DNA of 11,582 nt from an uncultured Chlamydiae bacterium. Its GTDB lineage: Bacteria; Chlamydiota; Chlamydiia; Chlamydiales; CALBHK01. This document shows, one piece after another, positions 6,480-11,582 of the stretch (position 1 is the stretch's first letter; every line of letters starts with the position of its first letter). Where the stretch lies: assembly GCA_937894565.1 (NCBI GenBank), contig CALBHK010000089.1, positions 1 through 11,582 of the forward strand, given 5' to 3'. The notes under the pieces are model-generated. The model worked only from the letters and a program-made list of their open reading frames with translations. It was not told the origin of the DNA and ran no database searches. Made by a program: the position numbers and the translations under genes.

Positions 6480-7349
6480 TTAATGTTGTAATTTTTTAAT
6501 ACTGTCGATTTCATCAAAAGCTTCTAACTGAGATAGCCATTCGAGCAACTGAGAAGTTTGCTTGTTATTTTTTTTCAAACGATAAGCATAGCGCATCAGA
6601 TAAAGGACGACATCATGACGCTCTCTATTATAAAGGGGGGTAGCAAGGGGGATTTTTTGAAAACTTTCAAATGCGGCTTCCAAATAAAGAGGAGCGCTGG
6701 AGGGGGGTTTGCTTTCAGCCTCTTTTAAATAAGTAAGGCCAAGAAGAAAATAGCTATCAGAATCTAGTTTTTTGCGGATAGTTAAATAGTTGCCTTGATT
6801 AATTTCGTTCTGTATTTTTATGTGATTTAACCATTGAATGTTAAATTTTTCTTGAAAAGTACGCGCCATATAGAGATTTAAAAAAGGAGGGATCTCTTGA
6901 ATGGAAGCGCTTTGTTCATAGAGACCTTCAAACTGAGATTGAATTTGATGGAGAAAGAGCGTCCAGCCATCATTTGGAAAAAGAGCGTCAAGTTTAGCTA
7001 AAGTCTCCTTGAATGCATCGACATTAAATTCTACATAACTATATAAGGCTTTATTAAGAAGTGCTTCAAGTGAAGAATTACTGTTTTCAGCTATTTGTAA
7101 GTAGTGATTGCGCTCTTCTTTAGCTTTTTGAGCTTGAGCAATATAACTTAAATAAAGAGCATATTGAGCAGGCTCTATGGAAGAAGAAATAGGTTCTAAA
7201 GCGGCTTTTGCTTTTTGGTATTCTCCTTTTAAAAAATGGTCTTTGGCAAGATTCAATTCGTAATCGAGGTCAAATATAAAAAGGATAAAGAGTAGCAGTG
7301 CAATTGCGATAAAGCCAAGAGTGAGTAGAGCAATTTTAATTGTCTTCAT
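6480..7349 (-). CDS. Membrane-anchored TPR-like hypothetical protein
   Basis: A 289-residue protein that I do not recognise as a named family. After MKTIK comes a strongly hydrophobic segment (residues 5-26) followed by an acidic FDLDYE, which suggests a signal anchor with the rest outside the cytoplasm. The body is helical and TPR-like: LAKDHFLKGEYQKAKAALEP (34-53) reads as a TPR helix pair, and further amphipathic pairs follow to the end. TPR arrays usually mediate protein-protein contacts. I chose the ATG at 7349, with AGGA upstream (7356-7359 on the minus strand). The open frame reaches a TTG at 7385, but that would put twelve polar residues before the membrane segment and run into the divergent promoter. 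It lies 68 nt upstream of the phosphatase gene, possibly as one transcript, and is divergent from the response regulator. Confidence 0.75.
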   Translation of the reverse strand: MKTIKIALLTLGFIAIALLLFILFIFDLDYELNLAKDHFLKGEYQKAKAALEPISSSIEPAQYALYLSYIAQAQKAKEERNHYLQIAENSNSSLEALLNKALYSYVEFNVDAFKETLAKLDALFPNDGWTLFLHQIQSQFEGLYEQSASIQEIPPFLNLYMARTFQEKFNIQWLNHIKIQNEINQGNYLTIRKKLDSDSYFLLGLTYLKEAESKPPSSAPLYLEAAFESFQKIPLATPLYNRERHDVVLYLMRYAYRLKKNNKQTSQLLEWLSQLEAFDEIDSIKKLQH

Positions 7350-7378
7350 GGTTCTATCCTGCCCATTTTTGCTTATTT

Positions 7379-7407
7379 TTGACAAGAATATTTATGTGCT
7401 ATATTCT
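7379..7407 (+). promoter_or_regulatory. Sigma-70-like promoter of the response regulator gene
   Basis: A perfect -35 TTGACA (7379-7384) and TATTCT (7402-7407, 4/6) are spaced 17 bp apart. An alternative extended -10 is TGC-TATATT (7397-7405), with a 15-bp spacer. The start site would fall near 7414, some 29 nt before the ATG, and an AGGA ribosome-binding site lies at 7430-7433. Confidence 0.6.
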
Positions 7408-7421
7408 TAAGGTTTAAGAAT
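7384..7421. promoter_or_regulatory. Overlapping inverted repeats over the response-regulator promoter (candidate operator)
   Basis: Two perfect dyads share the central half-site. AAGAATAT (7384-7391) pairs with ATATTCTT (7401-7408) across 9 nt. ATTCTTAA (7403-7410) pairs with TTAAGAAT (7414-7421) across 3 nt. This gives three AAGAAT half-sites in alternating orientation that cover the -35/-10 interval and the predicted start. This is what an autoregulatory site looks like, but the binding protein is not shown. The second dyad is also a possible small mRNA hairpin near the transcript 5' end. Confidence 0.5.
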
Positions 7422-7442
7422 GAATTGCCAGGATAACAATTT

Positions 7443-8144
7443 ATGGAAAAGCAAACAATTTTAATTATCGAAGATGAGCAAGATATTATTGATCTTATTA
7501 AGTTGCAAGGGGAAGTCTCCGGATTTCATGTCATTTCTGAAATGGATGGATTGAATGGCTATCTCAAAGCAGAGCGTGAGCGCCCGGATGTGATTTTATT
7601 GGATATTATGTTACCAGGTTTAGGGGGGTTGGAAGTTTGCCGTAAGCTCAAAAACAATCCTGATTTAAAAAACATTCCTATCATCATGATCTCTGCAAAA
7701 AGCGAAGAAGTCGATATTGTATTAGGGTTAGAGTTGGGGGCTGATGATTATGTGACCAAGCCTTTTTCTCCCAAAATCCTCTTTTCGCGTATTAAGGCGG
7801 TGATGCGTCGCGGATCTGAAGAAGAAGAAAAATCCATGAAAAAGATCGTTAAATTTGGTCAATTTGAAATGGATGGAGAGAGTTATCAGTTAAAAAAGAG
7901 AGGGAAATTAATAGCTCTTACCCTTTCTGAGTTTGGTATTCTCTATAAATTGGCAAACAGCCGTGGCAAAGTATTAACGCGCAATCAGCTTTTAGACGAT
8001 CTGCATAGTGATGATGCTTATGTAGTCGATCGTAACATCGATGTGCACATTGCGGCGCTGCGTCGTAAATTGGGACCTAATTTCAAACATATTGATACGG
8101 TACGTGGAGTGGGTTACCGCTTCATTGAAGACGACGATAAGTGA
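7443..8144 (+). CDS. OmpR/PhoB-family response regulator (orphan)
   Basis: A 233-residue two-component response regulator, a cytoplasmic transcription factor controlled by phosphorylation. The receiver domain (about 5-118) has the full set of active-site residues: the acidic pair Glu10/Asp11, phospho-acceptor Asp54 in LLDIMLPG, Ser84 in the Thr/Ser switch position, and Lys106 in the TKPF motif. The C-terminal winged-helix DNA-binding domain (about 133-229) contains LTLSEFGILYKLANSRGKVLTRNQLL and ends with the typical HIDTVRGVGYRF. Chlamydia ChxR is an OmpR-type regulator that lacks the normal phosphorylation site; this protein keeps it, so it should respond to a kinase. No histidine kinase lies in the window. 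The ATG at 7443 follows AGGA by 9 nt. The stop lies 3 nt from the end of the convergent CoiA-like gene. Confidence 0.95.
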   Translation: MEKQTILIIEDEQDIIDLIKLQGEVSGFHVISEMDGLNGYLKAERERPDVILLDIMLPGLGGLEVCRKLKNNPDLKNIPIIMISAKSEEVDIVLGLELGADDYVTKPFSPKILFSRIKAVMRRGSEEEEKSMKKIVKFGQFEMDGESYQLKKRGKLIALTLSEFGILYKLANSRGKVLTRNQLLDDLHSDDAYVVDRNIDVHIAALRRKLGPNFKHIDTVRGVGYRFIEDDDK

Positions 8145-8147
8145 TTT

Positions 8148-8840
8148 TTATTTGCAGCTATTTTCCAGAATAAATAAGAAAAGAGCCTCCCAGCCATCTC
8201 TTAAGTTGCATAAAATCTTTTGGAGAGGGTGTTTTTGTGCATTGGGGATGTTTTGAATGGGTTCTCCAAAAAAGAGCATTCCTCTTGCATCTCTTTTAAA
8301 ATCAGAGAGTGAAAGAGGTTGCTTTCTAGAGCCTATTTGAGAGTAAATAAAGCCTTTTCCTTCATCATCGATATTAGTATAATAGTAAGGATTGTTTTCT
8401 AAGGCTTCTTCGGCGTTTGTTGGTCTCCATTTATTGTAGCGGTTATCGTGAAAAATCCAGATCACTTGATAACCTAAGCTTGCATAGTCTCTATTTCTCT
8501 GTAAAATTTCCAAAGAACGAATAGGCGAGCATTGGATTTCAAAGATGATCTTTTCTTCCTCCCACACGCAGTCGGCAATTCGGTTAATAGAGGGAAAGCG
8601 TTTTTCTAGCTTTAAGGGGAGTTGATCGCTTAAATGCCATTGGGCATGTATGTGTTCTAAGCTTTTGGAGGCAAAAAAGCACGACAGGCGAGGTTTAATA
8701 TGATAAAAGTGGGCCCGTATGCGCTCTGAGTAGCGCAAACGCAGCTCTTCGCCGCATTCAATGCATCGATAACTTTGCGTTTTATCTGCATGAAGAGATA
8801 AAACAATCTGTTTAAATTGATTATGTGCGTAGAGAGGCAT
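8148..8840 (-). CDS. CoiA-like competence/nuclease protein
   Basis: A 230-residue protein that resembles the CoiA family, which in Gram-positive bacteria takes part in natural transformation after DNA uptake. The N-terminal part has a likely zinc-binding pattern: YRCIECGEEL (Cys26, Cys29) followed by RAHFYH (His44, His47) and further His residues at 63-69. The nuclease-like part follows: RIADC (Asp90), IIFEIQCSPIRS with the E-x-Q core (Glu101, Gln103) of the PD-(D/E)xK fold, then RNRDYASLGYQVIWIF (115-130), typical of CoiA. The C-terminal hundred residues are unplaced. The ATG at 8838-8840 overlaps the thioesterase end by 20 nt, so the two are coupled. The assignment rests on motif order recalled from the family; a general PD-(D/E)xK nuclease with another role is the alternative. 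Confidence 0.75.
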   Translation of the reverse strand: MPLYAHNQFKQIVLSLHADKTQSYRCIECGEELRLRYSERIRAHFYHIKPRLSCFFASKSLEHIHAQWHLSDQLPLKLEKRFPSINRIADCVWEEEKIIFEIQCSPIRSLEILQRNRDYASLGYQVIWIFHDNRYNKWRPTNAEEALENNPYYYTNIDDEGKGFIYSQIGSRKQPLSLSDFKRDARGMLFFGEPIQNIPNAQKHPLQKILCNLRDGWEALFLFILENSCK

Positions 8841-9240
8841 CGGGGAGATAGCGTTGAAGCTTTTCTTTGAGTTCTAAGGGGATGTTCATTTTTTTTCTTG
8901 TTGTTCTTTCCAGGGTGACGTGGACAGTTTTAGCATTGCCAACCAGTTCTTGACCCCTAAACATTTTATAAGAAATGGTGAAAGAGGTATTGCCGATTTT
9001 TTCTATTTCTACATGAGTCTCTATTTTTTGCCCCACTTGAAGTTGAAGAAAAAAATTAGCTTCACAGTGAACGATTAAAAAGGTGAAGGGCGATTCATTG
9101 AAAAGGTGAGTGAAGTTAAGATCTTCTTTTTCCATTAAATCTTCCCAGGCATCATGAGCAAAACGAAAGAGACGGGGGAAGTAGAGCACACCTGCCATGT
9201 CAGTATCGTGCATACGGACTTTGTTTTTAGCTGTGAACAT
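8821..9240 (-). CDS. Hotdog-fold acyl-CoA thioesterase (4HBT/YbgC-like)
   Basis: A 139-residue hotdog thioesterase, expected to hydrolyse an acyl-CoA in the cytoplasm. The signature VRMHDTDMAGVLYFPRLFRFAHDAWEDLM (8-36) carries the DTD-x-AGV-x-YF block with catalytic Asp14 and the helix ending in H-D/E-A-x-E, as in the 4-hydroxybenzoyl-CoA, YbgC and 1,4-dihydroxy-2-naphthoyl-CoA hydrolase groups. The full length is normal. The AHDAWE form leans toward the naphthoyl-CoA hydrolase group, but no menaquinone genes are nearby and I would not name it MenI. The ATG at 9240 has AAGGA about 11 nt upstream, a rather long spacing. It overlaps the CoiA-like gene downstream, and its 5' flank is occupied by composite repeat copy 2, which begins about 30 nt before the start codon. 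Confidence 0.88.
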   Translation of the reverse strand: MFTAKNKVRMHDTDMAGVLYFPRLFRFAHDAWEDLMEKEDLNFTHLFNESPFTFLIVHCEANFFLQLQVGQKIETHVEIEKIGNTSFTISYKMFRGQELVGNAKTVHVTLERTTRKKMNIPLELKEKLQRYLPDASLRT

Positions 9241-9268
9241 GAAGTGAGTATTCCTTTTTTTTCAGTTT

Positions 9269-9369
9269 ACAGGATGGAGAGGATAAAAGAGAAGGAGGAA
9301 GAAGATTAGGTGAATGAGAAGAGGAGTTAACCGCAGAGCCGCAAAGTACGCAGAGGAATCGCAGAGGAG
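9269..9369 (+). repeat. Composite intergenic repeat, copy 2
   Basis: This is the second copy, in opposite orientation to the copy at 64-204. The order on this strand is the same as on the minus strand of copy 1: ACAGGAT (9269-9275) and AGGATAAAA (9280-9288), a purine-rich tract (9289-9326), then TTAACC and the hexamers GCAGAG (9333), GCAAAG (9341), GCAGAG (9350) and GCAGAG (9361). Bases 9327-9358 match copy 1 exactly over 32 nt in reverse complement. The purine tracts also align, sharing a GAAGAGGAG run. It fills most of the gap between the divergent thioesterase and TPR genes. The remaining 9370-9438 holds only a small TATCTC/GAGATA dyad (9384-9400) and a possible -10 box. Confidence 0.8.
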
Positions 9370-9424
9370 TAAAAAGTTCTTGGTATCTCTTAATGAGATA
9401 AAGCTAAAGCTCAGGTTAATAAAC

Positions 9425-9430
9425 TATACT
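9425..9430 (+). promoter_or_regulatory. Candidate -10 box upstream of the TPR gene
   Basis: TATACT matches TATAAT at 5/6 positions, but no -35 of quality stands at the right distance. If used, transcription would begin near 9437, almost on the TTG at 9439. That would favour the downstream ATG at 9517 as translation start. Confidence 0.3.
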
Positions 9431-9438
9431 GAACGTGA

Positions 9439-11547
9439 TTGAAGATTTGGAGTTTTGACAAGGAAGCTGCTCACAAATTTTTATCTGGAGCGAATGACCA
9501 TTGCCTCTGGCAAGGCATGAGTGAAGATAAAAATTTTGACACAAAGCTGACGCTGTCAAAAACCAAATCTTCAATGTGTTTCGGTATACATCTCTTGCAA
9601 GCCGAAATCTATTCTTCAATGGGAAACTATGCGTTGGCTCTAGAATTTTATAAAAAAATAAAGGCTGAGAACAAAATTCAGGAAAGGGAGATTAAATACC
9701 GCATCGCCTATCTTCATTTTCTGCAAAAAGAGACATCTAGCACGGCACAAACTTATTTTGAAGAGCTTTTAGCAACGGGAGATAGGCGAGTGATTCTTCC
9801 GTTAGCAGAACTTTATCTTAAACAGGCAGAAAGAACAAACGATCTCAAACTGATGAGAAAAAGCGAAGAGTTAATTAACCGTTATTTGACCCTAGATCAA
9901 ATAGAACCTTCTCTTCAAATGAGCGCGCATATTATTCGCGCTAAAGCCATTCCTCTTTATGAGGCCAGAGAAGAAGTCTATCGGCGCCTCACTTCGCAAG
10001 CGGTGCTACACAACCCCTCTTTTTTACGCGCCTGGATGGAACGTGGCATCAATGATTTTAATGAAGCGGGTTTAAGCGAAAATGCACTTAAGTATGAATT
10101 ACTGGCCAAATCCCTCCTCAGTTTTGAAACTGTACAAATTTTAAATCCCTCAGAAGTTGAAGCCCTTATATGGAGGGCCAAAGCCTATTTAGCCTATGAG
10201 AGCCCAGAAAAAGAAGAGCAAGCCTATCTTCTATTAAATGAAGCAGTAGAGCGCTATGGATCTCAATTAGTTCCACCCCAGGAAATCGCTCAGCTGCACT
10301 ATCTTCTCAGCTATACAGCTCAGCGCTCTGCTCTTCCCGAAAGACAGAGTAAAGCCATTGATCTTTGGAACTCTCTTATTAAAAAATACCCCCAAAGCCC
10401 TTACGCTCCGCTGGCCCTTTTCTCTCTGGGGACTCATTTCTATTTAAACAATGAGTACGAGAAGGCTAAGGAATACTTTTTACAAATCACTCAAAACTAT
10501 CCTCTTGAACTGCCAGATGCCCTATATTTTGCATCGCTTTGCGAAGAAAAATTAGGGGCCCCATGGACCATTCTTACGCCTCAACGAATAGCCTTTTGGG
10601 AAAAACAGAGCACATCCAAATATGCTCCGGATGCCTACTACCATAGCTATCCTTACAGCGCCTATATCAAAGCAGAACCGCAGGCCATCCTTCATCTGCA
10701 GCAAATGAATCGCCTCTTTCCTACCTCAGCTCTTTCAATTCACGCTTATTACCTGATCGGCCTTGCCTATTTAAAAACTCTGGAGACAGAAAAAGCAGAA
10801 CCAATAACTGCCATCGATTACTTTAGCAAAGCCCAGGAGCTCTACGCTTCTATGAAACAGGCCGGCCTAATTACAAAAGAAGAGCTTCCCTACTATACTG
10901 CTCTGGACTTTCAAATCACTTTACGAAAAGGCTGGACTTACATTGCCATTGCCAAACAGGCATCGGGAGCTAAAAAGACAATTTACTTAGAATATGGCGC
11001 CGACACATTTGAAACATTAGCTGAAAAAGAGACAAAGGAATCAGAGGAAGCTCTCTTTGCTTTAGGACAGATTTACACCCTAAGCCATCAAAGCGCTAAA
11101 GCAGAAGAGATTTTTGATCGGTTGCTTGAACAATTTCAAAACCACCGCATCACGCGCGGCTACTATCTTTGCAGAACTCTTTTTGAAAAGGCAATGCTAT
11201 CCCAAGAGCGCAAAGAATACACTGCGGCCATAGTTTATTTTCAACAGGCGGAAGATGCTGCGCAGGGAAAAGTATTAAGCGCAGAACAGCGCATCGAATT
11301 ATGGATTGAATGGGGCCTCACACAGATGGAATTGGGGAAAAATGACGAAGCGCTCTGGCTATTGAGCCGCGCAGTCAATGACCATGTTATTTCTGAACTA
11401 CGCTTAAAAGCGATGTTTCTACGCGCTGAGATCTACATACGCCAGGAAAGAGAAGAACTCGCTATACGCCAATTGACATCTCTTGCTAAGATGGAGGGAG
11501 AATGGGCACAAAAAGCAAAAGAAAAACTAGACCTCTTGCGTAATTAG
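9439..11547 (+). CDS. Large TPR-repeat protein, start uncertain
   Basis: An open frame of up to 702 residues made largely of helical TPR-like pairs, for example SSMGNYALALEFYKKIKAEN (59-78), the region about 323-355 around GTHFYLNNEYEKAKEYFLQI, about 537-570 (LGQIYTLSHQSAKAEEIF), and three more between about 573 and the C-terminus. Such arrays act as scaffolds; I recognise no catalytic domain, signal peptide or membrane segment. The 5' end is doubtful. In-frame stops lie at 9430 and 9436, and the first possible start is TTG at 9439 with no ribosome-binding site. The first ATG is at 9517 (residue 27), with AAGG too close to it. The first 40 or so residues look low in family character. A frameshifted or 5'-truncated gene is possible, the more so as the composite repeat ends about 70 nt upstream. 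Unlike the other genes, its coding strand is C-rich rather than G-rich in sampled lines. Confidence 0.8.
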   Translation: MKIWSFDKEAAHKFLSGANDHCLWQGMSEDKNFDTKLTLSKTKSSMCFGIHLLQAEIYSSMGNYALALEFYKKIKAENKIQEREIKYRIAYLHFLQKETSSTAQTYFEELLATGDRRVILPLAELYLKQAERTNDLKLMRKSEELINRYLTLDQIEPSLQMSAHIIRAKAIPLYEAREEVYRRLTSQAVLHNPSFLRAWMERGINDFNEAGLSENALKYELLAKSLLSFETVQILNPSEVEALIWRAKAYLAYESPEKEEQAYLLLNEAVERYGSQLVPPQEIAQLHYLLSYTAQRSALPERQSKAIDLWNSLIKKYPQSPYAPLALFSLGTHFYLNNEYEKAKEYFLQITQNYPLELPDALYFASLCEEKLGAPWTILTPQRIAFWEKQSTSKYAPDAYYHSYPYSAYIKAEPQAILHLQQMNRLFPTSALSIHAYYLIGLAYLKTLETEKAEPITAIDYFSKAQELYASMKQAGLITKEELPYYTALDFQITLRKGWTYIAIAKQASGAKKTIYLEYGADTFETLAEKETKESEEALFALGQIYTLSHQSAKAEEIFDRLLEQFQNHRITRGYYLCRTLFEKAMLSQERKEYTAAIVYFQQAEDAAQGKVLSAEQRIELWIEWGLTQMELGKNDEALWLLSRAVNDHVISELRLKAMFLRAEIYIRQEREELAIRQLTSLAKMEGEWAQKAKEKLDLLRN

Positions 11548-11582
11548 CTTTGCTTGAAAAAATTGATATTTTTTGAGCAGAT
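11548..11582 (+). terminator. Weak AT-rich hairpin after the TPR gene (tentative)
   Basis: AAAAAAT (11557-11563) and ATTTTTT (11568-11574) form a short dyad around TGAT directly after the stop codon, framed by GCTTG and GAGC. It lacks a GC stem and a clear downstream T-run before the window ends, so its function as a terminator is doubtful. Confidence 0.2.

Noticed and set aside
7350..7385. TTG start at 7385 for the minus-strand TPR-like gene
   Set aside because: The ATG at 7349 has an AGGA site and directly precedes the membrane segment; the longer form would run into the regulator promoter.
7355..7435. TATCCTG (7355-7361) and CAGGATA (7429-7435) as a third partial copy of the composite repeat
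   Set aside because: Both are the AGGA ribosome-binding sites of the two divergent genes; the purine tract and GCARAG core are absent.
9327..9369. GCAGAG/GCAAAG string as a CRISPR array
   Set aside because: The repeat unit is only six bases with 8-11 nt spacing, there are no spacers of normal size and no cas genes.

Overview
This window most likely comes from an environmental, Parachlamydia- or Waddlia-like member of the Chlamydiae. The evidence is context plus protein character. A trpS gene is directly followed by uvrB, an order I recall from Chlamydia. Two TyrP-type aromatic amino-acid permeases lie in tandem, as I also recall from Chlamydia. The base composition is moderately AT-rich. No rRNA, tRNA or plasmid marker fixes the lineage, so this is an inference.

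Layout. Bases 1-229 are non-coding and hold one copy of a composite intergenic repeat. Bases 230-5863 are a tightly packed plus-strand block: tyrP-like 1, tyrP-like 2 (8-nt overlap), trpS (3-nt gap) and uvrB. Between trpS and uvrB sits a nearly perfect palindrome of about 158 bp. A minus-strand pair follows: a histidine-phosphatase-family protein (5860-6411) and a membrane-anchored TPR-like protein (6480-7349). Divergent from these is an OmpR/PhoB-type response regulator (7443-8144) whose promoter region contains two overlapping perfect inverted repeats. On the minus strand, converging on it, are a CoiA-like nuclease/competence protein (8148-8840) and a hotdog acyl-CoA thioesterase (8821-9240), which overlap by 20 nt. 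Bases 9241-9438 hold the second, inverted copy of the composite repeat. A large plus-strand TPR protein (9439-11547) ends the window.

The most striking observation is the palindrome. It is bounded by a 5-bp direct repeat, TTTAA. Removing it in silico, with one TTTAA, joins the end of trpS to uvrB in a 17-nt overlap and gives a UvrB N-terminus MDRPFKLVSEFEP, which matches the family far better than the present MSSLFKLVSEFEP. A small MITE-like element therefore appears to have landed exactly in the trpS/uvrB overlap. It kept the trpS stop codon and gave uvrB a new ribosome-binding site, a new ATG and possibly a new promoter.

How the genes may work together: two aromatic amino-acid permeases plus tryptophanyl-tRNA synthetase form a plausible tryptophan/tyrosine uptake-and-use unit in a host-dependent bacterium. 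UvrB (nucleotide excision repair) and a CoiA-like nuclease are the DNA-processing genes. The response regulator has no kinase next to it. The two composite repeats lie in opposite orientation about 9.2 kb apart. They flank a segment whose plus strand looks G-rich in sampled lines, whereas the TPR gene beyond the second copy looks C-rich.
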